64,000 bases of DNA from Leptolyngbya sp. PCC 7375 (GTDB lineage: Bacteria > Cyanobacteriota > Cyanobacteriia > Phormidesmidales > Phormidesmidaceae). The notes beneath the pieces are model-generated. The model worked only from the letters and a program-made list of their open reading frames with translations, did not search any database and was not told where the DNA came from. Positions 18,781-27,275 of this stretch are shown here, piece by piece; within the stretch, counting starts at the first letter, position 1; every line of letters starts with the position of its first letter. The translations under genes and the position numbers were made by a program. The DNA lies in assembly GCF_000316115.1 (NCBI RefSeq), contig NZ_JH993797.1:916486-980485 (forward strand), written 5' to 3'.

Positions 18781-19179
18781 TTAGACAAGCAAGGTGCTCA
18801 ATAGACTACCCAGCAAGGCTTTCCCTCTTTTTCTAGCATTATGCACAAATTCAAAGAACCCCAAATAGATCGGTAATTTTTCTTGTGAGATCCCTCGATG
18901 AGGTCTCAACCATGACCGCAGCAATGACCAGAAACCTTCCATCGTATTGACATGGACTTCACAGAAGCCATCTCCATCGTCATCTCGGGCATATTCTCCG
19001 GCACTGTGGCAAACACTCTTGTGAGCATAGCCCCAAGTTTCTAAACGAGCATAGATGTCATACTCGTCGGTATAGATGAGGGTGCCCGGTTTCACCATGG
19101 ACTGAATGATGGGCTTGATGGTTTGTTGTTGAACATTTGCCAGCATTTTAATCACCACTTCTCCACCTCGCTGAATCAT
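18781..19179 (-). CDS. IS1595 transposase, C-terminal frame
   Basis: 132 aa in the -1 frame relative to the N-terminal part, overlapping its stop by 4 bp. It contains the second catalytic Asp (TLIYTDEYDIYARLETWGY), the HVNTMEGFWSLLRSWL block carrying the conserved Asn/Glu of the ISXO2-like domain, and the terminal RPHRGISQEKLPIYLGFFEF. All expected C-terminal elements are present, so the full transposase can be made if slippage occurs at the A8 tract. Confidence 0.85.
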   Translation of the reverse strand: MIQRGGEVVIKMLANVQQQTIKPIIQSMVKPGTLIYTDEYDIYARLETWGYAHKSVCHSAGEYARDDDGDGFCEVHVNTMEGFWSLLRSWLRPHRGISQEKLPIYLGFFEFVHNARKRGKALLGSLLSTLLV

Positions 19180-19709
19180 CCCGAAGATCGGCGGTTTTTC
19201 CGTTTCGAGCGTACCGCGCCCCCGAAGCCCTTTGAGTTTACGTCTGCGTCCCTTGCGCCCTTTTTTTTAACCTGCTCTGGTTGCCCCTTATGACCGGCTG
19301 TCACATAGACTTCATCAAACTCCACCGTCCCTGATAACTGGACTTCTGGGCGCTTGTCGGCCACCGCTTGGCGTAACTCACTCGTCATCTGATGCACGTC
19401 ATCTTTGTGCAGACTCAACTCGTCGGCAATTTGTTGATTGGAGACATTGAGACCCATCAAATATAAGCATGCTATCCAGGTTTTTAACGGTTGATGACGA
19501 CCCGCAAAGATGGTGTCGGTTAAGTCATCAAAGTGGCGACCACACTCGCCACAGATATAGCGTTGCCGCGCTGAATAGGTTGCATGCTTCCCTCGTTTGG
19601 TAATGTTTTTCGCTCCACAATCAGTGCAGCAAACACCATCGGGCCAACGCATCGTGCGAATAGTCTCGTAGCATTTGTCCTCATCGATTAACTTGGAAAG
19701 CGTTAGCAT
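19176..19709 (-). CDS. IS1595 transposase, N-terminal frame
   Basis: 177 aa. It has the zinc ribbon (CCTDCGAKN and YICGECGRHF), the helix-turn-helix (NVSNQQIADELSLHKDDVHQM) and the first catalytic Asp (VEFDEVYVTAGHKGQ). After VKKKG the frame runs into an unrelated arginine-rich tail. Here the coding strand has GTT followed by eight A and GGGC. A -1 step on A AAA AAG, the classic bacterial slippery heptamer, gives KKKGRKGRRRKLKGLRGRGTL and joins the next frame exactly as intact family members read. Either a programmed frameshift or a one-base loss explains it. Confidence 0.85.
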   Translation of the reverse strand: MLTLSKLIDEDKCYETIRTMRWPDGVCCTDCGAKNITKRGKHATYSARQRYICGECGRHFDDLTDTIFAGRHQPLKTWIACLYLMGLNVSNQQIADELSLHKDDVHQMTSELRQAVADKRPEVQLSGTVEFDEVYVTAGHKGQPEQVKKKGARDADVNSKGFGGAVRSKRKNRRSSG

Positions 19710-19826
19710 AGGTAGGCTGACCGGGGGCTTTATTCCATGACACTACTCTGCTCATCTTGAATTTAGCAACCTCCCTAAAACAGCTATTGAGCCTTGTTTT
19801 ATTGTTCGGCGAAGAGGGTTGACTTA

Positions 19827-20651
19827 TTATGTCACTACTTCATTCGGTTTTCGAGCTGTTACAAAAAACATTTTGACATCATTCCAATACCCTTTTTTAT
19901 CTGAAACTTTCTCTATTTCTGCGAAATACTCTTGCCTGCACTGTTCCAACTTTTCATTAGACCATTCCACATCCTGAAGCCCAAATGCACTTCTGGCATT
20001 ACCAGTCCAAACAGATTCCATATCTTGAAGGTAACAGCCAAACTGCTCAGTTGTGAGCGAAATATCTCTAAAGCCGACCATTTCAAGCAGGTCACGACAT
20101 CGTTCATGGGACCCAAGCAGTTCATTCGGATTGGGAATATTGATGCCATATGTGCGAACTACCTGTCTGAATAAGACAGATGCACTAGGAGAAGATTCTG
20201 CAAGGCAAGAAAAAGCGACTATGCCTTGTGGTTGCAGCGCTCGATACCATCGATGAAGTACAGTTGGAATATCCGTCAAGTAAACAATTGCAGATGAGCA
20301 CAAGATAGCGTCGTACCGCTTCTCTGGCAACGTTTGTTCATCCGCATCTACTTGTGCAAACTCAATATTTTTCAGTCCTAAAGTCTCAAGCTTTTGTTTC
20401 GCTTGGCGTAACATGCCAATAGAAAAGTCAGTTCCCAGAACATATCCTGTGGAACCAACTATCCGAGCTGCGGCAATTGCCGCCAAGCCAGTTCCCGTAG
20501 CAACATCTAAAACATACTGACCTGGCCGTAATGTTGACAGCTCTACCAATCGTGCAGCAGCTCGCCTATGAAATTCATTCTCATAGTTTATGCGATTATT
20601 AAAGTCATTCAGGACTTGTTGCTTGTATACGTTGATCGACAAGTCGGCCAT
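19827..20651 (-). CDS. Class I SAM-dependent methyltransferase, UbiE-like
   Basis: 274 aa. Motif I is VLDVATGTGLAAIAAAR (about 48-64), followed by GTDFSIGMLRQAKQKL, the acidic-loop region DADEQTLPEKRYDAILCSSAIVYL, and the post-core segment HRWYRALQPQGIVAFS. These are the landmarks of the UbiE/BioC-type small-molecule methyltransferases. The C-terminal 100 residues are variable and carry no known signature, so the substrate is unknown. It has no operon partner on the same strand except the acetyltransferase 55 bp upstream, which might share a transcript. Confidence 0.85.
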   Translation of the reverse strand: MADLSINVYKQQVLNDFNNRINYENEFHRRAAARLVELSTLRPGQYVLDVATGTGLAAIAAARIVGSTGYVLGTDFSIGMLRQAKQKLETLGLKNIEFAQVDADEQTLPEKRYDAILCSSAIVYLTDIPTVLHRWYRALQPQGIVAFSCLAESSPSASVLFRQVVRTYGINIPNPNELLGSHERCRDLLEMVGFRDISLTTEQFGCYLQDMESVWTGNARSAFGLQDVEWSNEKLEQCRQEYFAEIEKVSDKKGYWNDVKMFFVTARKPNEVVT

Positions 20652-20706
20652 ATCAATCCACTAATCTGGTTTATCAAGCTTTCAGCAGCATATCGTGTAT
20701 TACATT

Positions 20707-21201
20707 CTAGGCAACTTCGCTTCGGATAAGCCGGTAGCGGATAAAGCGCTGGTCTTGGATCACAATCTCGCCATCTTTGTGGAAACCAAGCCGCCGCAGC
20801 GCTGCGACCCGTTTTCTACTGGGGGGCAGCAAAGCAGTAACAGAGTCAACGCAGAGCTCTTCGAATGCATGTTTCAGAATCCTCCGGTAGAGAGCAGATC
20901 CTGCTCCCCAGTACTTTTGATTGAGGACCAGACCCAAGTCTACATCATCACCCTCTGGCTGCAGGCCACCCCAGCCAATGAACTCGTCATCCAGCACAAA
21001 GGCCCAAGGTCCAAAGCCTCTCTCCTCCCACATTCGTTCTTTGATAGCGACAAAGCGATCGCACTCAACATATCCAAACTCATCCTGGGCCAGTGGCAGG
21101 TGCCGCCGGACTGCGGGATCGTTCATCAAGTCAATGATTGCGTTCGGAGGAATCTTACTCAGCCGCGTGAACGTGATTCTATGGTAATTATTGGCTGACA
21201 T
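20707..21201 (-). CDS. GNAT-family N-acetyltransferase (RimJ/RimL type)
   Basis: 164 aa. The GNAT fold is indicated by the beta4-beta5 region (FIGWGGLQPEGDDVDLGLVLNQKYWGAGSALYRRILKHAF). Here the acetyl-CoA pyrophosphate loop Q/RxxGxG/A appears as QKYWGAGSAL, and the C-terminal LPPSRKRVAALRRLGF is the usual alpha4 region. The N-terminal MNDPAVRRHLPL is common in the RimJ/RimL subgroup that acetylates protein N-termini or small amines. Its substrate is not evident. It lies 55 bp upstream of the methyltransferase on the same strand. Confidence 0.85.
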   Translation of the reverse strand: MSANNYHRITFTRLSKIPPNAIIDLMNDPAVRRHLPLAQDEFGYVECDRFVAIKERMWEERGFGPWAFVLDDEFIGWGGLQPEGDDVDLGLVLNQKYWGAGSALYRRILKHAFEELCVDSVTALLPPSRKRVAALRRLGFHKDGEIVIQDQRFIRYRLIRSEVA

Positions 21202-21422
21202 AGCTAAGGAGTTTGAACAAGAGACTGCAGCAGAATTGCTGCCTAACGGATTGAAATCAGGGATGTGAATATATTTTAAAAGCTCTACTCGCTAACTAAA
21301 TTTGGCAGGCTATGGGCTAGGGCATGTAGTCGATGGTTGTAGGTCAAATTTTTAACAAATTAAGCTGATTCTTCTAAAGTCAGTGGGGAAATTTAAACTA
21401 GCAACCTCTATTTTATTGTCCC

Positions 21423-23177
21423 ATGACCGCCCTTGAGCCCATCAGCCCATCTACGCATCGGCGGGGCCTCCCCATCGGTCTTAAAATATTTGGCCTGACT
21501 GCCAGCTTACTTGGACTGATGGTAATAGTGGTAGCGGTCTCCACTCGACGTCTGAGACAGGTGAACGAAGAGATTATTAATCTGGCGGATTATGCCCTTC
21601 CCATTACTGATCGGGTGGCACAAATTGATGTGCATGTGCTGGAACAGGAGCTGCACTTTGAGCGGGTGCAAACGCTGTATGAAATTGAGCCCCTACATGA
21701 GGAGCGCTTGCAGTCAGAGCTAATGGGATTTGCAGAGCGAGGACAGCAGGTCGATGGGGAAATTGAAGCTGCGATCGCACTGGTGCAAACCGCCATTGAT
21801 GAGACGACTCTTCCCCAAGCCAAGGCCGAATGGCAGCATATTGCCCCCAGGTTAAGGGCCATTGAAACCGAGCATCAAGCGTTTCAAACCCATGCTAGTG
21901 AGCTTTTGGAGCTGTTAGCCACCGGAGATCTAGAGTCCGCCCATCAGCTGGAGGAAAAGCTGATTGCCCAAGAGACCAACTTTAACCAGGCAATTAACGA
22001 TATTTTTTTGGAGCTAGAAGCCTTTACTGTCGAAGCGGCCCAAGCTGGACAACATCACCAGCAGGTAGTGCAAACCCTCAGTGCATCAGTGGCAAGTTTG
22101 GCCACCTTGGTGGGTTTGGTCTATGCCACCCTGGTCACCCTAGGGTTAGTGCGGCCTGTGCGTTCCCTTAAAGTGGGTACTACCGCTGTGCAAGCCGGTG
22201 ACCTGGACATTCACTTAGATACCTCCAGCCGCGATGAGGTGGGCACCCTGGCCCGTACCTTTAATACTATGGTGGATGAGCTAAGACTCAAGGCGCGTCT
22301 AGAAGAGACCTTTGGCAAGTATGTCGATCCGCGCATTGTAAAATCCCTTGTTCAGAGCAGTGACACCGCTGCCACCGATGGTGAACGCCAGGTAATGACC
22401 GTCTTTTTTGCCCAGGTGCAAGGTATAGAAACCTGTTTGGCCCCGCTAACAGCGACAAACCAAGAGCGGATCATAAACGACTACCTGAGCCTGATGTCGG
22501 CCCCCATCAGTAACCATGATGGTGTGATCGACAAATTTATTGGCACCATGATTATGGGATTTTGGGGACCTCCCTTCACCGATGAGGCCAGTCACGCTCG
22601 CCTGGCCTGTGAGGCGGCCCTGGCCAGCATTGACCAGCTTACCCAGCTATATCCCAAACTGTCCCAGCTAGACATTGCGCACACCGGAAATCTCCACATT
22701 GGTCTCTCCACCGGTCCCTTAGTGGTGGGCAATATGGGCTCAGAGGCGGCTAAGGCTTACACCGTTATGGGGGATACCGTAAATACCGCATCCCGTCTCA
22801 AGGGTGTGAGCCAACAGTACGGAGTGACCATTGTGATCAATGAGGCCACCCAGCAACAGGTGTCAGATGTCATGGCCACCCGAGAGCTAGACCTGATTCG
22901 AGTGGTGGGCAAAGAAGATCCTATCCACATTTATGAATTACTGGGTCATAGAAATACTCTAACGACTACAGATGGGGCTGCGATCGCAGCTTTTGCCCAG
23001 GGTCTTGCAGCCTATCGACAACAGGCATGGAACCAGGCCCGCCAGTACTTTAATCAATGTTTGGCCCAAAAACCTGGCGACCATCCCACCCTACTATATC
23101 TAGATCGGGTTGACCAACTAGAGGCGAATCCACCTGACACCAGCTGGGACGGAGTATGGCAACTAACCCAGAAATAA
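21423..23177 (+). CDS. HAMP-linked class III cyclase homologue lacking both metal-binding aspartates (C2-like half)
   Basis: 584 aa: TM1 (about 21-41), a helical extracytoplasmic sensor region (about 45-210), TM2 (about 222-243), HAMP (about 244-297), cyclase domain (about 322-475) and a C-terminal TPR-like pair (FAQGLAAYRQQAWNQARQYF). The positions of the two metal aspartates are Q331 (FFAQVQG instead of FADIRG) and T375 (FIGTM instead of FIGD). By contrast K371 and T447, the base-recognition pair of class IIIb enzymes, and the transition-state pair N454 and R458 (VNTASR) are kept. A homodimer should be inactive. The adjacent paralogue has the opposite set of residues, so this is probably the substrate-binding half of a heterodimer. 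Confidence 0.9.
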   Translation: MTALEPISPSTHRRGLPIGLKIFGLTASLLGLMVIVVAVSTRRLRQVNEEIINLADYALPITDRVAQIDVHVLEQELHFERVQTLYEIEPLHEERLQSELMGFAERGQQVDGEIEAAIALVQTAIDETTLPQAKAEWQHIAPRLRAIETEHQAFQTHASELLELLATGDLESAHQLEEKLIAQETNFNQAINDIFLELEAFTVEAAQAGQHHQQVVQTLSASVASLATLVGLVYATLVTLGLVRPVRSLKVGTTAVQAGDLDIHLDTSSRDEVGTLARTFNTMVDELRLKARLEETFGKYVDPRIVKSLVQSSDTAATDGERQVMTVFFAQVQGIETCLAPLTATNQERIINDYLSLMSAPISNHDGVIDKFIGTMIMGFWGPPFTDEASHARLACEAALASIDQLTQLYPKLSQLDIAHTGNLHIGLSTGPLVVGNMGSEAAKAYTVMGDTVNTASRLKGVSQQYGVTIVINEATQQQVSDVMATRELDLIRVVGKEDPIHIYELLGHRNTLTTTDGAAIAAFAQGLAAYRQQAWNQARQYFNQCLAQKPGDHPTLLYLDRVDQLEANPPDTSWDGVWQLTQK

Positions 23178-23280
23178 ATAATCTGCCATTGCTGATCCTT
23201 CCATAAATCAGCAACAGCAATAATCTCCTTAAAAACTCCGTTCTTCCTCAACCCCAGAGTCCCTCTCCACCACACTTACC

Positions 23281-24990
23281 ATGCAGTCCCGTTTTTCTCT
23301 CTCCATTGGTACTAAGATTTTTGGTATTGCCAGCAGCATGCTAGGTCTACTGTTAGGGGTGGCCTATCTCAACCATGTCCGCATTCGCCAGGTTAACTAT
23401 GAACTGATTGACATTGCCTACTACCTAGCTCCCCTGACAGAAGATATCGCCAATATTAACGTCCATGTGCTGGAAGAAGAGATTCACTTTGAACGCATGG
23501 TTCGGTATTACACCATTAGCAACAACCAAATCGACAGCGCTATAGTCAATGCCGAAGAAGAGGCCTTTAAGGAACGGAGTGAACGGGTTAAACAAGATAT
23601 TGCCACCGCCATTGCCCTTGCCGACAAAGCTGCTCAGGCCGCCCATACTCCTGAGGATATCCTTGAAATTGCACGCATTCGCCCACTGTTAGAAGTGCTT
23701 GCATCCGAGCACCAAAACCTCCACCACTATAGCTTGGACATTATTGACCGCCTAAAGACAAGTGATCAAGAGGCCGCCACCCTGTTAATTGATCAAATTA
23801 CCGATTTTAAAGACGATTTTGATCATCGAATCCAGGATATTTTATTTGAGCTCACCGCTTTTATTGAACAATCTGCAAAACACGCCCAGGCTACCGAACA
23901 ACGCACACTAAACCTGAGCTTTTGGTTAACCGGTCTTGCTAGCGGTATTGGCCTCCTATTTTCTGCTTGGGTTACGGCTGGACTAGTACGCCCCGTGCGA
24001 CGTTTAGTGAACAATACCGAGAAAATTGAACAAGGTAACCTGAATGTGGAAGTCCCCGTCTACTCTAGTGATGAGATTGGTCAGCTGACAGAATCTTTTA
24101 ACCACATGGTAAGCAAGATTCGTGAAAAAGAACAGCTCAAAGCCACCTTTGGCCAATATGTGGACCCACGCATTGTAGAAACGCTGCTGGGACAACCCAA
24201 CCCGACTGAAGGCAGTCAACGGCAGATGATGACGCTGTTCTTTTCGGACATGGCCAACTTTAGCCGCATTAGCGAACTGCTCACACCAACGGGGTTAGTG
24301 ACCCTGATCAATCGATATTTCACCCTTGCTTCTGCTCCCATTAAAGAGCACCATGGAGTGATTAATCAGTTTGTTGGTGATGCGGTCAGTGCGTTTTGGG
24401 CTCCCCCCTTTGTAGATCCAGCAGATCATGCCAAGCTTGCTTGTTACGCGGCCCTAGAGCAGTTTGACCAGCTTACTAAGCTACGGCGTAGTTTGCCAGA
24501 CTTACTGGGTATTCGAAAAGGTCTGCCAGAGATTAATATTCGCATTGGTTTGGCATCGGGTGAGGCCCTAGCTGGGAATATTGGCTCTGAACAATCTAAG
24601 TCTTACACGGTGATTGGGCCAGTGACCCGACTGGCGGAGAAACTAGAAAGCTTAAATAAGGTATACGGGACTCGCATTTTGATGACGGCTAAAACCAGAG
24701 AACTAGCGGGTAATACCATCGAGGTTAGGGAAATTGACCGGATTGCCTTAGCTGGAGAACCTGAGCCTATTTATGAACTGCTGGGTATTGCTGGTAGCAC
24801 AGATAATAAGTTGATTCTGTTGCGAGATTGTTTTCAGACGGCGTTAGAGATCTATCGAAATATGTCTGGCGAAGAGGCAATATCAAGGTTTCAGGCATGT
24901 TTAGATGTAGTTCCAGACGACGGACCTTCAACGTATTATCTCAATTTAATAACGTCAAGCAGTTCTTCAAAGCATGTCCACATAAGCTAG
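23281..24990 (+). CDS. HAMP-linked class III cyclase homologue with metal aspartates but no transition-state pair (C1-like half)
   Basis: 569 aa with the same layout as its upstream neighbour: TM1 (about 11-31), helical sensor region, TM2 (about 212-235), HAMP (about 236-288), cyclase domain (about 314-470) and a C-terminal TPR-like tail. The metal aspartates are present as D323 (FFSDMANF) and D367 (FVGDAV). The base-recognising lysine is Q363, and the transition-state Asn and Arg are replaced by R450 and K454 (GPVTRLAEKLE). This is the exact complement of the neighbour's losses. It starts 103 bp after the first gene, same strand. The family is certain; heterodimer formation is inferred. Confidence 0.9.
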   Translation: MQSRFSLSIGTKIFGIASSMLGLLLGVAYLNHVRIRQVNYELIDIAYYLAPLTEDIANINVHVLEEEIHFERMVRYYTISNNQIDSAIVNAEEEAFKERSERVKQDIATAIALADKAAQAAHTPEDILEIARIRPLLEVLASEHQNLHHYSLDIIDRLKTSDQEAATLLIDQITDFKDDFDHRIQDILFELTAFIEQSAKHAQATEQRTLNLSFWLTGLASGIGLLFSAWVTAGLVRPVRRLVNNTEKIEQGNLNVEVPVYSSDEIGQLTESFNHMVSKIREKEQLKATFGQYVDPRIVETLLGQPNPTEGSQRQMMTLFFSDMANFSRISELLTPTGLVTLINRYFTLASAPIKEHHGVINQFVGDAVSAFWAPPFVDPADHAKLACYAALEQFDQLTKLRRSLPDLLGIRKGLPEINIRIGLASGEALAGNIGSEQSKSYTVIGPVTRLAEKLESLNKVYGTRILMTAKTRELAGNTIEVREIDRIALAGEPEPIYELLGIAGSTDNKLILLRDCFQTALEIYRNMSGEEAISRFQACLDVVPDDGPSTYYLNLITSSSSSKHVHIS

Positions 24991-25069
24991 ATTTTCTAAC
25001 GTTCAGGATCACCGAGCAGAGGCTTGGTGTTGCCGAGCGCAGGGAGCCCATTCGCGTTTTATCCGTTTG

Positions 25070-25867
25070 TTATCTGACCTCGTCAGATGTTGTGTCCTGA
25101 CCGTATTGACGGGCGAAGAGTCGTTTGATTGCGATCGCTGCCAACTCATCCCCAAACTTTTGGACATCGTCATTGGAAGGCTGTAACCAACTTGCAAAAT
25201 ACTTTTCGGCGATATTTTCTATATCATCCATGGTGATCGCACAACCGACTGACTCCATGTATAACGATGCCTTGTCTGTAAGCCAATAGAACCACCTATC
25301 TTCGCAGTCAGTTTCATGGATTTCGTCGTCAACAAGCATCTGTATGATGGCGCTCAACTCCGACACAATGAATTTATCATCGTCTGGTTGGACTGACGAA
25401 TGCGATTCGTGAAGCTTCTTCAACAAGCCATCAATTTCTGTTCGCCTATCACGTAACGCAGCTAACAATACTTGTAGGGCCTCGCGCTGATGCTCTTCAC
25501 CGATTGAGACGAACCTGTCATCACACCTGAAACGGTTGTAAAGTGTGTGATAGGAGAACAATGGAGGTATCCAGTTACCAAGAAGTTCTCGTAACTTTGC
25601 GTCCAGCAGATTAAGGGAATCAGAATCGGTCATGAATTCAGCAGATTGCGCCTTCTTTCTGATTTCGATACCCCCACCGCGACGTTGCACATGTTCCATA
25701 TGTAACTCGTAGAACTTCTCGAATGGTATGATCTTGGCATCTTGGACACCGGAAAGATGTCGTAGCAATTCTGCTTCGATCAACATGCCAACGGCATTCT
25801 CGTCAAATTGTGGAAGAAACGAGTTGTCAACAGATCTCCACGTAATCTCATTGGACGAATGTGTCAC
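25070..25867 (-). CDS. Unrecognised protein overlapping the Fic-like gene
   Basis: 265 aa, soluble, acidic and mostly helical by eye, with no signal peptide, membrane segment or motif that I can name. Segments include FEKFYELHMEHVQRRGGGIE, a lysine-rich patch RKKAQSAEF, and an acidic C-terminal half with many D/E pairs (DDDKFIVSE, DEIHETDCEDRWF). Its ATG lies 20 bp inside the end of the Fic-like frame, so the two are translationally coupled. It could be an accessory, target-recognition or antidote protein for the Fic-like partner. I do not see the (S/T)xxxE(G/N) inhibitory motif of classical Fic antitoxins in it. Confidence 0.6.
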   Translation of the reverse strand: MTHSSNEITWRSVDNSFLPQFDENAVGMLIEAELLRHLSGVQDAKIIPFEKFYELHMEHVQRRGGGIEIRKKAQSAEFMTDSDSLNLLDAKLRELLGNWIPPLFSYHTLYNRFRCDDRFVSIGEEHQREALQVLLAALRDRRTEIDGLLKKLHESHSSVQPDDDKFIVSELSAIIQMLVDDEIHETDCEDRWFYWLTDKASLYMESVGCAITMDDIENIAEKYFASWLQPSNDDVQKFGDELAAIAIKRLFARQYGQDTTSDEVR

Positions 25868-26483
25868 AGCGCGCGACCTCCTGAATCACCACAGCGGAAA
25901 ACATCCAGTAACACGCCTTATTTCCAGGAACGAATCCAAAGCCGTGCAACTTGCGGAAATCTGGAACATTGAAACGATATCGAAGTGCGTAGAATGCGAA
26001 CCAGAGCATTGCAGCTCTTGCGTTGCCATCACCAAATGGATGAAAGAATATAATATCCAGGTAAAGTCGCACCGCTTTGATAAGTGGGTGACAATCGTCC
26101 CCGTCGTCCACTGATACTTTCGTCCGAAATATGTTTTCCAGTGAGCTAAAATAGGCATATCTCTCGTGACGGATTGATGTGTATGCTGCACATTGTCTAA
26201 ACTTAGCCTGGTCATTAGACACAACGTACTTTTGCACTTCACACATTCTATCAAACGTCAATTTATTACCACTTCCAGCGAGCTGTTCGATTTCCTGAAG
26301 TGAGTATTCACCACACGTGGTAGCAATCTGCGTCAAACCAACCGACATTTTTTGCGTTTCTGTCGTTCCCCGAAGCAGATTAACAATTGACGGTGGCGGA
26401 GTCTTCCATTCCATAGTCAAAGTAGCCGACAAATGTGGGACAAGTACGTCTGGTATCAGTGTGTTAGCAGATGATCGAAGCAA
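25848..26483 (-). CDS. Fic/Doc-family protein with a divergent core motif, possibly 5'-truncated
   Basis: 211 aa from a TTG at 26483. The Fic motif is HPFGDGNARAAM (H148 on), against the canonical HxFxDGNGRxxR. The catalytic His, the Phe, the acidic residue, GN and the first Arg are kept, but GNGR has become GNAR and the last Arg is Met. Fic enzymes transfer AMP, phosphocholine or phosphate to target hydroxyls; Doc variants phosphorylate. Loss of the final Arg, which orients the nucleotide phosphates, suggests an altered or non-AMPylating activity. The frame is open a few codons upstream to a stop near 26535 without an ATG. That spot coincides with a 20-bp repeated sequence, so the original start may be lost. 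Confidence 0.75.
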   Translation of the reverse strand: MLRSSANTLIPDVLVPHLSATLTMEWKTPPPSIVNLLRGTTETQKMSVGLTQIATTCGEYSLQEIEQLAGSGNKLTFDRMCEVQKYVVSNDQAKFRQCAAYTSIRHERYAYFSSLENIFRTKVSVDDGDDCHPLIKAVRLYLDIIFFHPFGDGNARAAMLWFAFYALRYRFNVPDFRKLHGFGFVPGNKACYWMFSAVVIQEVARCDTFVQ

Positions 26484-27275
26484 TAAACTGTACCTGTCAG
26501 CTAATGATAGTCCACCTGCATTATACCCAAGTAACTATTCTGAGTGCTTGAATTTTCAGTTCGTTGTGCGCTTGAGCGAGACTCGCAAAAACTGTCGGGT
26601 CTTTATGCGGGTAATCCAAAACGGGCCACCGTCCAACCAACGACTGAAAAGTAGATAGAACATTACAACATACGAGTGAGATCAAGCATGTATGCACTGT
26701 GTGGGTAAATAATTTATGCCCTAAGCCGCATTTATTTAACTCTTGGAAGTCCTAGCAAAGTCTCTATGAAATGAATTGACCTGAAGCCCTGTTGAGCCAC
26801 ATCAAAAATTGACAATCTTCAATAATGGGATATCCCATCACTGTTTTCTCTGGGAAGTACTTTGGTCAATGGACGTCTGCTTAAAATACAGCATAAATAA
26901 ACTTAACCTGAATACTAATAAAATCTAAATCCATTGAATAAAGGGATTCAGACTTTATTAGTGTCGCCTGGAGTAGGTTCCCTGGAGGAACCCCTGATCC
27001 AGACCTCCGTCTGTGCTACATAAGTAAAATAAAATTTTTATCACTATTTCTCTGTTGAGTTTAGGCTTGATAACTCGTTTTTTGGGTTGACTTTCTGGTT
27101 CTTCAATACCAAGAGCTTGTCAAAGGTTAGGCTTAGAGATCTCTCAAACGACTTCAGAGATCGCAGCTCATGGACTATTTAAAACGAGATGTGCGAACTG
27201 GAATCCTTACAGTTTAATTGTGTTCCACTTACTTTATAAATACTAAAAATAGGCGGGGAAATCGCTGTATTCATC
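26484..27275. other. Gap of about 790 bp
   Basis: No gene supported. The first 55 bp include the 20-bp repeat at 26520-26539 shared with 15994-16013. The middle contains CTGGAGTAGG/TCCCTGGAGG-like short repeats near 26970-27000 but no clear hairpin. The last 100 bp are AT-rich and probably hold the promoter of the receiver gene. Confidence 0.35.

Larger units (their letters stand above)
18758..19793 (-). mobile_element. IS1595-family insertion sequence with an 8-bp target duplication
   Basis: 1036 bp. Ends: GGCTCAATCGGCGTTTCAGG at 18758 on the plus strand and the related GGCTCAATAGCTGTTTTAGG reading inward from 19793 on the minus strand. A perfect 8-bp direct repeat TTGTTTTA flanks it (18750-18757 and 19794-19801), the length expected for IS1595. 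It sits inside or at the edge of the decayed TPR-like gene. A partial sister copy is at 12806-13024. Confidence 0.95.

Noticed and set aside
26317..26658. 113-codon plus-strand frame across the Fic gene start
   Set aside because: It lies mostly antisense to the Fic-like frame, with no motif and no ribosome-binding site.
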